Source: Streptomyces sp. NBC_01217 (GTDB lineage: Bacteria > Actinomycetota > Actinomycetes > Streptomycetales > Streptomycetaceae). Taken from it: DNA of 64,000 nt. Positions 26,317 through 38,396 of this stretch are shown piece after piece; positions within the stretch are counted from its first letter, which is position 1, and each line of letters opens with the position of its first letter. Made by a program: the position numbers and the translations under genes. The notes beneath the pieces were generated by a model that saw only the letters and a program-made list of their open reading frames with translations, did no database searches and had not been told where the DNA came from. The DNA lies in the NCBI RefSeq assembly GCF_035994185.1, contig NZ_CP108538.1, positions 6,239,501-6,303,500 on the forward strand, in the 5' to 3' direction.

Positions 26317-28268
26317 CGGGTGAGGCCCTTCTCGGCTGGGGCATCCGGCACGAGGCGGCCCTCGCCGGACGAGGCAGGTGCGGCAGAGGGATCGGACGGA
26401 GCGGACAGGTCGGACAGGCCGGACGCGTCAGGGAAGGCGTCCTGTGCCGGAGCGCCCTCCTGCGCGCTTCCCGCGCCCGACATCAGCCAGGCGTACTCCG
26501 CGCTGCTGCTCAGCAGCTCCTGATGCGTGCCGACCGCGGTGATCCGGCCCTCCGACAGCAGCGCCACCCGGTCCGCCAGCATCACGGTGGACGGCCGGTG
26601 CGCGACCACGATCGCCGTCGTCTCGTCCAGCACCTGCCGCAGCGCGGCCTCCACCAGCGTCTCCGTGTGCACATCCAGGGCGGAGAGCGGATCGTCGAGC
26701 ACCAGGAAGCGCGGCCGGCCGACCACGGCACGGGCCAGCGCGAGCCGTTGCCGCTGTCCGCCGGAGAGGCTCAGCCCCTGCTCGCCGACCTGGGTGCCGA
26801 TGCCCTCGGGCAGGTCGTACACGAAGTCGGCCTGCGCGACCGCGAGCGCCCGCCGCAGCTCGTCCTCCCCGGCGCCCTCGGCGCCCATCAGCACGTTCTC
26901 CCCGACGCTCGCCGAGAAGAGCGTCGGCTCCTCGAACGCCACGGACACCAGCTCGCGCAGCCGCCCCCGGGGCATGGCCGTGATGTCCCTGCCGTCCAGC
27001 GTGATCCGCCCCGCGGTGGCCTCGTGCAGCCGCGGCACGAGCGCGGTCAGCGTCGTCTTCCCGGAGCCCGTGGCCCCGACCAGGGCCATCGTCTCGCCGG
27101 GACGGACGCGCAGATCGATCCGGGACAGTACGGGTACGGAACCGGCCTCCGCGTCGGGATAGCGGAACTCCACACCCTCGAAGACCATTTCGCCGTGACC
27201 GGACGTGCCCTTCGGCGCGTGGTCGTCCGCGTCGTCCGCGTCGTCCGCGTCGTCCGCGTCGTCCGTGGCGTCCTCCTCCGGCGCATCCATCACCTCGAAG
27301 AACCGCTCGGTCGCCGTCGCCGACTCCTGGCTCATCGCCAGCAGGAAGCCGATCGACTCGATCGGCCACCGCAGCGCGAGCGCCGTGGAGAGGAAGGCGA
27401 CCAGCGTGCCCGCGGAGAGCCCGCCGTCCGCGACCTGGACCGCGCCGAGGACCAGCGCCGCCCCGATGGCCAGCTCGGGGATCGCGGTGATGGCGGCCCA
27501 GATGCCCGCGAGGAGGCGGGCCTTGCCCAGCTCCGTGGTGCGCAGCCGTTGCGAGAGGGCACGGAACGCGAGGGCCTGACTGCGGTGCCGGCCGAAGCCC
27601 TTGATGATGCGGATGCCGAGCACGCTCTCCTCGACGACCGTCGTCAGATCACCGACCTGGTCCTGCGCCGTGCGTGCCACGGCCGAGTACTTCGACTCGA
27701 AGGCCGAGCAGAGAATCACCAGCGGCACCACAGGGGCGAGCAGCACCAGTCCCAGCGTCCACTGCTGCATCAGCAGAATGACGAAACCGATGAGGATCGT
27801 CACGCCGTTGACCAGCAGGAAGGTCAGCGGGAAGGCCAGGAACATGCGCACCAGCATCAGGTCCGTGGTCCCGCGCGACAGCAGCTGCCCCGAGGGCCAG
27901 CGGTCGTGGAACGCCACCGGCAGCCGCTGCAGATGCCGGTACAGATCGGCCCGCATCGCCGCCTCGACGCCCGCCAGCGGCCGCGCCACCATCCACCGCC
28001 GCACCCCGAAGAGCACGGCCTCGCCGATGCCCAGCAACAGCAGATACAGCGCGCCGAGCCAGACACCGCCCGGGTCGCGGTCCGCCACCGGGCCGTCGAC
28101 GATCCACTTCAGTACGAGAGGGATCACCAGGCCGATGCTGGAGGCGACTGTCGCGACCACAGCGGCGCCGGACAGGCGCTTTTGTACCGGCTTCACATAG
28201 GGCCACAACCGCAGCAGGGAGCGCACGGTGGACCGGTTCTTGGGCTCTACATGTTCTTCGGGCATCAC
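26313..28268 (-). CDS. ABC exporter half-transporter (degenerate Walker B subunit)
   Basis: This 651-residue first subunit of the exporter pair has six transmembrane helices (about 35-315) and an ATPase domain with Walker A GATGSGKTT, a normal LSGGQ signature, but Walker B LVLDDPLSALD, where Asp replaces the catalytic Glu. A run of Asp-Asp-Ala repeats (about 335-350) sits in the linker between membrane and ATPase domains and comes from a DNA microsatellite. The start is GTG at 28268 or ATG at 28265; no ribosome site is visible, but a -10-like TAGGCT lies 5 nt upstream, suggesting a leaderless mRNA. A Pro/Ala/Ser-rich tail follows the ATPase. Confidence 0.92.
   Translation of the reverse strand: MMPEEHVEPKNRSTVRSLLRLWPYVKPVQKRLSGAAVVATVASSIGLVIPLVLKWIVDGPVADRDPGGVWLGALYLLLLGIGEAVLFGVRRWMVARPLAGVEAAMRADLYRHLQRLPVAFHDRWPSGQLLSRGTTDLMLVRMFLAFPLTFLLVNGVTILIGFVILLMQQWTLGLVLLAPVVPLVILCSAFESKYSAVARTAQDQVGDLTTVVEESVLGIRIIKGFGRHRSQALAFRALSQRLRTTELGKARLLAGIWAAITAIPELAIGAALVLGAVQVADGGLSAGTLVAFLSTALALRWPIESIGFLLAMSQESATATERFFEVMDAPEEDATDDADDADDADDADDHAPKGTSGHGEMVFEGVEFRYPDAEAGSVPVLSRIDLRVRPGETMALVGATGSGKTTLTALVPRLHEATAGRITLDGRDITAMPRGRLRELVSVAFEEPTLFSASVGENVLMGAEGAGEDELRRALAVAQADFVYDLPEGIGTQVGEQGLSLSGGQRQRLALARAVVGRPRFLVLDDPLSALDVHTETLVEAALRQVLDETTAIVVAHRPSTVMLADRVALLSEGRITAVGTHQELLSSSAEYAWLMSGAGSAQEGAPAQDAFPDASGLSDLSAPSDPSAAPASSGEGRLVPDAPAEKGLTR
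27225..27265. repeat. 9-bp microsatellite in the ABC gene
   Basis: GTCCGCGTC is repeated four times exactly, with a partial fifth copy. It encodes Asp-Asp-Ala repeats in the linker of the first exporter subunit. Slippage would change length in frame by three residues. Confidence 0.85.
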
Positions 28269-28273
28269 AGGCG

Positions 28274-28279
28274 AGCCTA
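28274..28279 (-). promoter_or_regulatory. Leaderless -10 box before the ABC operon
   Basis: TAGGCT on the minus strand lies 5 nt before the GTG at 28268, with no Shine-Dalgarno. This placement is typical of leaderless Streptomyces transcripts. No convincing -35 was seen. Confidence 0.4.
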
Positions 28280-28328
28280 CGGTTCACCACTGACATCGCT
28301 CATGTGGTTTTCCGGCCGCTCCCGCCCC

Positions 28329-30629
<2,301 letters not shown>

Positions 30630-30795
30630 CTGCTCGCCTCCCGCGGCTCGTGGGGACCTGGCACCGAAAGGGAGCGCGCGGCGTCCCGGCCGCGGCTCCC
30701 CGAGTGTGGTCCTCCCCTCTCTTCTGCCCACGCGGGGGCCCGCACTCACGTTTCCCCCGTCCGGCCCTGTCCTGAGCTGGGGTCACGTTTGGGAC

Positions 30796-30820
30796 GGAAC
30801 GGTGACATGCCGAGGGGTCA
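30796..30820 (+). promoter_or_regulatory. Sigma-E-like promoter of the L,D-transpeptidase gene
   Basis: GGAAC (30796-30800), 16 bp, then GTCA (30817-30820) matches the Streptomyces sigma-E consensus GGAAC-N15/16-GTC, about 120 bp before the start codon. The rest of the 311-bp gap between glgX and this gene shows no gene. Confidence 0.6.
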
Positions 30821-30940
30821 TATCCCCATGGCTGGTGTGATTATCTTTCGCTGAGCGCGCATGTGCCGCGCGCGGGGGCGGGGACCTGCGGGTTCCCAGG
30901 GTCTTGGCGGGGCCAGGCCGTGTGAGGGGAGACGAGCACA

Positions 30941-32194
30941 TTGAACGGGCAGCCGATATCGGGGACATCGGTCGGGGCGGACAGCGGACGGCGAGGGCGT
31001 GGGGCCACCGGACTGCTGGCTCTGGTACTGGGTGCGCTGCTGTTGCTGGTGACGGCGTGCGGCGGGGGCGACGACGCCGGCAGTGCGGACAAGAACCGCA
31101 AGGGCGGGGCGAAGGTAGAGGACACCGCCGCCTCGCAGGCCGTGGTGACCATCGCGCCGAAGGACGGGGCGGATTCCGTCGCCACCAGCGGCGCGCTGAA
31201 GATCTCCGCCGCGCAGGGGAAGCTGACCACGGTCCGGGTTTCCGACCCCAAGGGCACCGAGATCGAGGGCGAGATCGCGGCGGACGGCACGAGCTGGACA
31301 CCGCAGATGCATCTGGCCGCGGCGACCAAGTACAAGGTCCACGCGGTCGCCAAGGACGCGAAGGGCCGTGAGTCGGCGAAGGACACCACCTTCACGACGC
31401 TGGTCCCGCAGAACACCTTCATCGGGCAGTACACCCCCGAGGACGGTTCCACGGTCGGTGTCGGCATGCCCGTCTCGATCCACTTCACGCGTGGCATCAC
31501 CGACCCGGCCGCGGTGGAGAACGCCATCAAGGTGACGGCCGAGCCGTCCGTGCCGATCGAGGGCCACTGGTTCGGCAACGACCGCCTCGACTTCCGCCCC
31601 GAGGACTACTGGGCCGCGGGAACCAAGGTGACCGTGAAGCTCAACCTCGACGGCGTCGAGGGGCGTCCGGGCGTCTACGGCAAGCAGGCCAAGACGATCT
31701 CGTTCACCATCGGCCGCAGGCAGGTCAGCACCGTCGACGCGAGCACGCACCGGATGAGGGTCGTCCGTGACGGCGAGCAGATCAGGAACATCCCGATCTC
31801 GGCGGGGGCCCCGGCGACCACCACGTACAACGGCCAGATGGTCATCAGCGAGAAGCTCAAGGTGACCCGGATGAACGGCGACACCGTCGGCTTCGGCGGC
31901 GAGTACGACATCAAGGACGTGCCGCACGCGATGCGCCTGTCCACCTCGGGCACCTTCATCCACGGCAACTACTGGGGCGGATCCGGCGTCTTCGGCACGA
32001 CCAACACCAGCCACGGCTGTGTCGGTCTGCAGGACGTGCGCGGCGCCTGGAGCAAGAAGACCCCGGCCGCCTGGTTCTTCGACAACTCGCTCATCGGTGA
32101 CGTCGTGGTCGTGAAGAACTCCAGGGACAAGACGATCCAGCCGGACAACGGCCTCAACGGCTGGAACATGTCCTGGTCGGAGTGGACCAAGTAG
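30941..32194 (+). CDS. Lipoprotein L,D-transpeptidase (YkuD)
   Basis: This 417-residue envelope enzyme forms 3-3 cross-links in peptidoglycan. The N-terminus has a hydrophobic helix and lipobox LVTAC (C40), so it should be lipid-anchored outside the membrane. Two Ig-like domains (about 65-150 and 155-245) precede the YkuD catalytic domain (about 250-390) with HGNYWGG and the active-site motif SHGCVGL (Cys near 361). The TTG start has GGGGAG about 9 nt upstream. The sigma-E-like promoter fits a role in cell-wall stress. A terminator follows. Confidence 0.93.
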   Translation: MNGQPISGTSVGADSGRRGRGATGLLALVLGALLLLVTACGGGDDAGSADKNRKGGAKVEDTAASQAVVTIAPKDGADSVATSGALKISAAQGKLTTVRVSDPKGTEIEGEIAADGTSWTPQMHLAAATKYKVHAVAKDAKGRESAKDTTFTTLVPQNTFIGQYTPEDGSTVGVGMPVSIHFTRGITDPAAVENAIKVTAEPSVPIEGHWFGNDRLDFRPEDYWAAGTKVTVKLNLDGVEGRPGVYGKQAKTISFTIGRRQVSTVDASTHRMRVVRDGEQIRNIPISAGAPATTTYNGQMVISEKLKVTRMNGDTVGFGGEYDIKDVPHAMRLSTSGTFIHGNYWGGSGVFGTTNTSHGCVGLQDVRGAWSKKTPAAWFFDNSLIGDVVVVKNSRDKTIQPDNGLNGWNMSWSEWTK

Positions 32195-32216
32195 CTCCCT
32201 TCGTACGGAGAACGAG

Positions 32217-32251
32217 CGGACCCGGCGCTGTGACCAACAGCACCGGGTCCG
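32217..32251 (+). terminator. Terminator after the L,D-transpeptidase gene
   Basis: CGGACCCGGCGCTG (32217-32230) pairs with CAGCACCGGGTCCG (32238-32251) with one mismatch and a 7-nt loop. Confidence 0.7.
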
Positions 32252-32281
32252 TCCGCGTTAGCGACGGTTAACCTGCCTCCC

Positions 32282-33049
32282 ATGACCGTAACCCTCGAAG
32301 TGACCGACGGCGTCGGCACGATCCTGCTGGACCGGCCGCCCATGAACGCCCTGGATGTCGCCACCCAGGACCGGCTGCGTGAACTCGCCGAGGAGGCCAC
32401 CCGGCGCGACGACGTGCGCGCCGTGGTCCTCTACGGCGGCGAGAAGGTGTTCGCGGCGGGCGCGGACATCAAGGAGATGCAGGCGATGGACCACACGGCG
32501 ATGGTCGTGCGGTCCAAGGCGTTGCAGGACTCCTTCACCGCGGTGGCCCGCATCCCCAAGCCCGTCGTCGCCGCAGTCACCGGCTACGCGCTGGGCGGCG
32601 GCTGCGAGCTGGCGCTCTGTGCCGACTTCCGGATCGCCGCCGACAACGCCAGGCTGGGCCAGCCCGAGATCCTGCTCGGACTGATCCCCGGCGCGGGCGG
32701 CACTCAGCGCCTCGCCCGGCTGATCGGCCCGTCCCGCGCCAAGGACCTGATCTTCACCGGCCGCCATGTGAAGGCCGAGGAGGCCCTGACGATCGGTCTG
32801 GTGGACCGTGTGGTGCCCGCCGCCGAGGTGTACGAGCAGGCGCACGCCTGGGCCGCCGGGCTGGCGAAGGGGCCCGCTCTCGCACTGCGCGCCGCCAAGG
32901 AATCCGTCGACGCCGGACTGGAGACGGACATCGACACCGGGCTCACGATCGAGCGGAACTGGTTCGCCGGTCTGTTTGCCACCGAGGACCGGGAGCGCGG
33001 AATGCGCAGCTTTGTGGAAGAGGGTCCGGGCAAGGCCAAGTTCCTCTGA
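32282..33049 (+). CDS. Enoyl-CoA hydratase/isomerase family protein
   Basis: This 255-residue crotonase-fold enzyme has the oxyanion-hole segments AAGADIKEM (about 58-66) and GYALGGGCELALCADFRIA (about 101-119), and the catalytic Glu region GQPEILLGLIPGAGGTQRL with both glutamate positions suited to hydratase activity. It probably hydrates trans-2-enoyl-CoA in fatty-acid or amino-acid breakdown. It is a single gene with a short leader after a terminator. Confidence 0.92.
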   Translation: MTVTLEVTDGVGTILLDRPPMNALDVATQDRLRELAEEATRRDDVRAVVLYGGEKVFAAGADIKEMQAMDHTAMVVRSKALQDSFTAVARIPKPVVAAVTGYALGGGCELALCADFRIAADNARLGQPEILLGLIPGAGGTQRLARLIGPSRAKDLIFTGRHVKAEEALTIGLVDRVVPAAEVYEQAHAWAAGLAKGPALALRAAKESVDAGLETDIDTGLTIERNWFAGLFATEDRERGMRSFVEEGPGKAKFL

Positions 33050-33300
33050 CCGAACGCCAGTTGGGCACAGACTGACGCGCGTTCATCCGTGCGGGCGGAT
33101 TAGCTGGGCCTTAAGAGAACCTTAAGGCCCAGTCGGCCGAAGGCGGTGGCAAACTCGCTCGGGCGCCATATCGGTGCAGGTCAGGGGTGGTGTGACGGGC
33201 CTCGTCCTGCCGGTGGCATATGCCTATCCACCTCTGTGGAATGAGGCATTCCGGTGTGTGGATTCCGTGGGAACGGCCCCGGAGCGCCCACCTTGCGGCC

Positions 33301-33816
33301 ATGATGGTGTGCATGGCGGGCCTGGAGGGTGTGGATCAGCCGCGACCGCACAGCGGTGCGACAGCGGCACGCTGGACGTCGGCCGTCGAGGACGAACAGG
33401 CGTTCAAAGCACTGGAGTTGTTCGGAAATCCGACGGAGGGCGAAGTCCGGCTGCCGTCCCGCCCGGAGTCCGCTGCCACCGCCCGGCGGCTCACCTCGTG
33501 CGTGGTGCTGCGCCAGTGGGCACTCTCCCCGCAGACCGCGGAGTTCGCCGTGCTGCTGGTCTCGGAGCTCGTCGGCAACGCGGTACGGCACACCGGTGCC
33601 AGGGTCTTCGGGTTACGGATGCTGCGCCGGCGCGGCTGGATCAGGATCGAGGTGCGCGACCCCTCGCGCGGACTGCCGTGTCTGATGCCCGTCCAGGAGA
33701 TGGACGTCAGCGGACGGGGACTCTTCCTCGTCGACAAGCTCTCCGACCGGTGGGGCGTGGATCTGCTGCCGCGCGGCAAGACCACCTGGTTCGAGATGCG
33801 GATCTCCGACCGCTGA
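33301..33816 (+). CDS. RsbW-like ATP-binding regulatory protein with a TTA codon
   Basis: This roughly 171-residue protein has a single GHKL/HATPase_c_2 domain: N-box VSELVGNAVRHTG (about 85-97), VRDPSRGLP and the G-box SGRGLFLVDKLSDRWG. Such proteins act as anti-sigma or serine-kinase switch partners in Streptomyces. The frame is open from 33220; 33301, 33304 and 33313 are possible starts and none has a clear ribosome site. A TTA leucine codon at 33613-33615 would make translation depend on the bldA tRNA, linking it to development or antibiotic timing. No partner sigma or anti-sigma antagonist is adjacent. Confidence 0.8.
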   Translation: MMVCMAGLEGVDQPRPHSGATAARWTSAVEDEQAFKALELFGNPTEGEVRLPSRPESAATARRLTSCVVLRQWALSPQTAEFAVLLVSELVGNAVRHTGARVFGLRMLRRRGWIRIEVRDPSRGLPCLMPVQEMDVSGRGLFLVDKLSDRWGVDLLPRGKTTWFEMRISDR

Positions 33817-33840
33817 CCCCGGCGGGCCCACGCCCGGATG

Positions 33841-33889
33841 CACAGAAGCCCCCGGTCTGCCGTGGTACGGCGCTTCGGGGGCTTCTGTG
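33841..33889 (+). terminator. Long-stem terminator
   Basis: CACAGAAGCCCCCG (33841-33854) pairs perfectly with 33876-33889; the 21-nt loop contains a second small stem (GCCGT/ACGGC). The gap that follows, to 34174, is unusually AT-rich near 34005-34095 and shows no gene; it probably holds the promoter of the next small gene. Confidence 0.75.
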
Positions 33890-34174
33890 TGAGGGCCGTG
33901 AGATGGGGGGTGTGTTCACGGCCGCTTGTGACGACCTGGCTCGGGTCAATGCGGTCGTGTCACCGACTATGGCAGACGGACGACCCCGCCGCCAAAGCCT
34001 CAAAAGATGTATTTAATGATCATAACGGGACATTCTCTCGCTGAATCGCAGGTGTGATGGGTCACTTGCCTGGAAAACCATGAATATTTATGGGATTCGT
34101 TGAGTGATTCATTCGCGTTCCCCGTATGTTCACGTTGGTACCCCGCGTGCGTTTCGCCCCTACTGTGTCTGTAC

Positions 34175-34333
34175 ATGAACACCCACAAGTGCGCCGACCA
34201 GGTCGAGGTCGCCTTCCCCGGCGGCGTCGACCGGAAGTTCATCGTCGGGGCGTGCCCGATCAACCAGGCGGCCAAGACCGAGAACATGGACAAGGGCGTC
34301 GACAACCCCCACTACAGGCCGTGGCGCCACTGA
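34175..34333 (+). CDS. Small conserved-looking protein, 52 residues
   Basis: This short polar protein has two cysteines (C6 and C27), the central VAFPGGVDRKFIVGACPI and a C-terminus ending PHYRPWRH. The frame is open from 34100, but the ATG at 34175 is preceded 8 nt upstream by a -10-like TACTGT (34161-34166), suggesting a leaderless start. Composition is ordinary coding and not a shadow of another gene. No family or function is recognised. It converges on the acetyltransferase gene. Confidence 0.55.
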   Translation: MNTHKCADQVEVAFPGGVDRKFIVGACPINQAAKTENMDKGVDNPHYRPWRH

Positions 34334-34345
34334 TCCGCTGAACAC

Positions 34346-34984
34346 TCACCCCGCGACCCACAGGGCCTCGGAGCCCACCGGCCGGTAGCCCGCCGCCTGG
34401 AACGTCCGCACACTGCGGGCGTTCCCGGGCGACTGCTGCGCCCACACCACCGAGTCCGGCACCAGATGCCGGGCCGCCCGCGCCAGCCGCTCGCCCAGCC
34501 GCCGGCCGCGCGCCTCCTGCGCCACCTCGATCGCGGTCTCCCAGCGCCCCGCGACCCCCCGGCCGAGGATCACCACACCGCCGTCGGTGGACCAGACCCG
34601 CACCTCGTCGCGGTACGTCATCGCCCGCGCCACCCTGGGATGCTCCGGGTCCTCGATCTCCCGCAGCGCGATCCCCGGCTCGCCCGGCAGCGCGCTCGCG
34701 ACCGTCAGCAGATCGATGGTGTTCATGTGCCGGCCGGTGCGGGCCAGCAGCGCGTTCAGGAAGTACGGATTCATCGTCGCGGCCAGCGCGTCACCGGGGG
34801 TGGCGGCCAGCACGGCCCGCACCCACCGCGGATCCTCGTCGGTGAACACCACCGAGTGCGCGGTGAACGCCAGCACTCCCGCATCCCGCGCGTTCGGCTG
34901 CCCGATCACCGTCGTCGCCCCGTCCGGCGGAGGAAACCGGCCGTGTGCGGCAGCCGCCAGGACCTCTGCCAGTGTGCCGTCCAT
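34346..34984 (-). CDS. GNAT-family N-acetyltransferase
   Basis: This 212-residue protein has its acetyl-CoA-binding region near residues 130-190 (GRWETAIEVAQEARGRRLGERLARAAR, the ARGRRLGERL part being the RxxGxG/A-like loop), then WAQQSPGNARSVRTFQAAGYRPVG, the typical GNAT terminal strand-helix. The N-terminal half is less conserved. The frame is open to 35071, but the ATG at 34984 has GGGGAG about 10 nt upstream. The substrate is unknown. It diverges from the EF-hand gene. Confidence 0.8.
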   Translation of the reverse strand: MDGTLAEVLAAAAHGRFPPPDGATTVIGQPNARDAGVLAFTAHSVVFTDEDPRWVRAVLAATPGDALAATMNPYFLNALLARTGRHMNTIDLLTVASALPGEPGIALREIEDPEHPRVARAMTYRDEVRVWSTDGGVVILGRGVAGRWETAIEVAQEARGRRLGERLARAARHLVPDSVVWAQQSPGNARSVRTFQAAGYRPVGSEALWVAG

Positions 34985-35160
34985 CGGCGTTCCGCTCCCC
35001 GGTCCGCACCGCGGTCCGCCGGGCGACGGACACCCCACCCATGATCGACCACCGGCCGCCGCGACCGCCATCGGTCGCGCCCGTTAATCTGACCACCGTC
35101 AACCGGACACCGGTCAGGCATTGGTCAGGCAATGGTCAGGCATTACGAAGGGGCGGAACT

Positions 35161-35376
35161 GTGGCGGACATCGAGTCGGCGCGCAAGGCATTCGAACGGT
35201 TCGATCTGAACGGCGACGGGCTGATATCGGCCGCCGAGTACAAGAGCGCCATGGCGCAGCTCGGCGACCCCTACGTCACCGAGCCGGTGGCCCAGGCCGT
35301 CATCAACTCGCACGACGCCAACGGCGACGGGCTGCTCACGTTCGACGAGTTCTGGGCGGCGCAGAACAAGGGCTGA
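35161..35376 (+). CDS. Two-EF-hand calcium-binding protein
   Basis: This 71-residue calmodulin-like protein has EF-hand loops DLNGDGLISAAE (about 15-26) and DANGDGLLTFDE (about 52-63), both with canonical Asp/Asn ligands and a terminal Glu. It should bind two calcium ions in the cytosol. The GTG start has GAAGGGGCG upstream; the frame extends upstream without homology. Small EF-hand proteins of this size are known in Streptomyces as possible calcium buffers or sensors. The gene stands alone and is followed by a hairpin. Confidence 0.92.
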   Translation: MADIESARKAFERFDLNGDGLISAAEYKSAMAQLGDPYVTEPVAQAVINSHDANGDGLLTFDEFWAAQNKG

Positions 35377-35397
35377 CGGGCCGGGGTGCGGCCCGAG

Positions 35398-35423
35398 GGG
35401 CGCCGGTGGCGAAACCGGCGCCC
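35398..35423. terminator. Terminator between the EF-hand and terpene synthase genes
   Basis: GGGCGCCGGT (35398-35407) pairs with ACCGGCGCCC (35414-35423), loop GGCGAA, between converging genes. Confidence 0.6.
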
Positions 35424-35455
35424 ACGGGCGGATACGCGGCCGTTCAGGCGGTCGT

Positions 35456-36895
<1,440 letters not shown>

Positions 36896-38314
36896 TCAGG
36901 CGCCCTTCAGATGCCGCATCAGCCGCTCGAAGTCCTGCCAGCCCGACAGATCCGAAGGGTCGCCCGGCAGCGGGTAGTACAGCGCCGGACGGGACCGCGG
37001 GCCGAGCTGGACCGGCGGCTCGGACAGCGGGGTGCGCCGGGCGCGGTCGCCGGGCATCTCGCGGACCTCCTGCGCGCCGAGCACGAAGGCCAGCGGGACG
37101 CCGGGCCCCTCGAAGCGCGGTGGAACCGCCAAGTCGCGCCGGGCCTTGCGGAGTTGGACGAGCATCGACTGCAGATGATGACGGGTGGCGAGCACCTCCG
37201 CCGCCCGGGGCAGGGCGTCCAGCGGAAGCTCCTCGTCGGGGCCGTAGCCGAACGCCAGCGTGACGTCCTCCTCCACGCCCGCCTTCGTACGGCTGATGCG
37301 GACCGTCGCCAGACCGGGCCGGTCCGGGCCGCCGACCACCACGAGCCAGGTCGGCGCGGGCGCCCGCTCGTGGGCGACATCGGTCAGCCGCCGCAGCGAC
37401 CAGGGCAGGTTGGCGGGCTCCGCGGTGCCCCAGCCGGCCGGAGCCTCACCGGTCAGCTCGCGCCACACCGACTCCAGGGCCCCGCCGAGCACAAGACGGT
37501 CGTCCGCGGGGTGGACCGTGCGGAACGAGACGGCCAGCTGGCGTTCGCCGGTCTCCGAGACCTGCTGGAAGGCGGCGGCCACCGGTGTGCGCGGATCCCC
37601 GGGGACCGGGTTCGCCGCCTCGACCGGCGCGAACAGCCCGTTCTGCCACCGCAGTACGGCACCGGACAGACCGTCGTAGTAGCCGTCCTGCTCGTCCTGC
37701 ACCACCCAGCGCGAGGGCCAGCCGCTCAGGCTGTTGCGTACGGCGGGGGAGAGCGTGACCCCCGGCGAGGTGACGATCTGGAGCCCCAGCTCGGCGTTGG
37801 CCGCGGCCCGGAACGCGTCCGAGAGCCAGGCCGTCATGGCGATCACCGGGCGGTCCTGGATGACGACGGCGACCTTGTCGGTGAGGGCGTCCACGGCGGG
37901 CTGCGCGGCCGCGGGCGTCGGCGCGACACTCACGCCCTCGGTCTTCACCACGGCCAGGGAACGCGCGGCCTCCGGCGGCCAGGCCGAGCCCCCGGCCAGC
38001 GTGGCGAGCCGGGCCGCGAAGGTGCCCGCGAGCAGCTCCGCCTCCTCGACGCCCGTGGTCGCGCGGGCCTCCGTCCACCAGAACGGGACCGGGGGAGCGG
38101 TGGCCCCGAGCAGCCGCTCGGCCTCGCCCGCGACCTGGACCAGCAGCGGCGCCTCCACGGAGACGAGCGGCCTGCCCTGCTCGTCGCAGAGCTGTACGAC
38201 GGCATCCTCGCCCGTCGTCCCCACCAGCTTGTCGGGACCGCCCGCGAGCAGACCCGCGAGCACGGTCAACGGGTCGGGCATGCGCGTCGTGAGGGCGATG
38301 ACGTCCTTGGTCAT
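36896..38314 (-). CDS. DUF6177-family protein of the type VII secretion island
   Basis: This 472-residue, probably soluble protein matches the DUF6177 family by memory of its N-terminus (MTKDVIALT) and WxVxxDEQDGYYDGLSG-type core (here RWVVQDEQDGYYDGLSG, near residue 205). Family members sit next to eccC in Streptomyces ESX loci; their role is unknown. It is 82 bp after the eccC stop and is the last gene of the island, with an ATG start. No transmembrane segment or signal peptide is visible. Confidence 0.75.
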   Translation of the reverse strand: MTKDVIALTTRMPDPLTVLAGLLAGGPDKLVGTTGEDAVVQLCDEQGRPLVSVEAPLLVQVAGEAERLLGATAPPVPFWWTEARATTGVEEAELLAGTFAARLATLAGGSAWPPEAARSLAVVKTEGVSVAPTPAAAQPAVDALTDKVAVVIQDRPVIAMTAWLSDAFRAAANAELGLQIVTSPGVTLSPAVRNSLSGWPSRWVVQDEQDGYYDGLSGAVLRWQNGLFAPVEAANPVPGDPRTPVAAAFQQVSETGERQLAVSFRTVHPADDRLVLGGALESVWRELTGEAPAGWGTAEPANLPWSLRRLTDVAHERAPAPTWLVVVGGPDRPGLATVRISRTKAGVEEDVTLAFGYGPDEELPLDALPRAAEVLATRHHLQSMLVQLRKARRDLAVPPRFEGPGVPLAFVLGAQEVREMPGDRARRTPLSEPPVQLGPRSRPALYYPLPGDPSDLSGWQDFERLMRHLKGA

Positions 38315-38396
38315 GTGGTCGGCCGTTCCTTCTTCGTCCGGGGTGCGGATGTGCTGCGGGGCGCGCCCCGCGGGTACGGGACGGCTTCCCGGTGCG

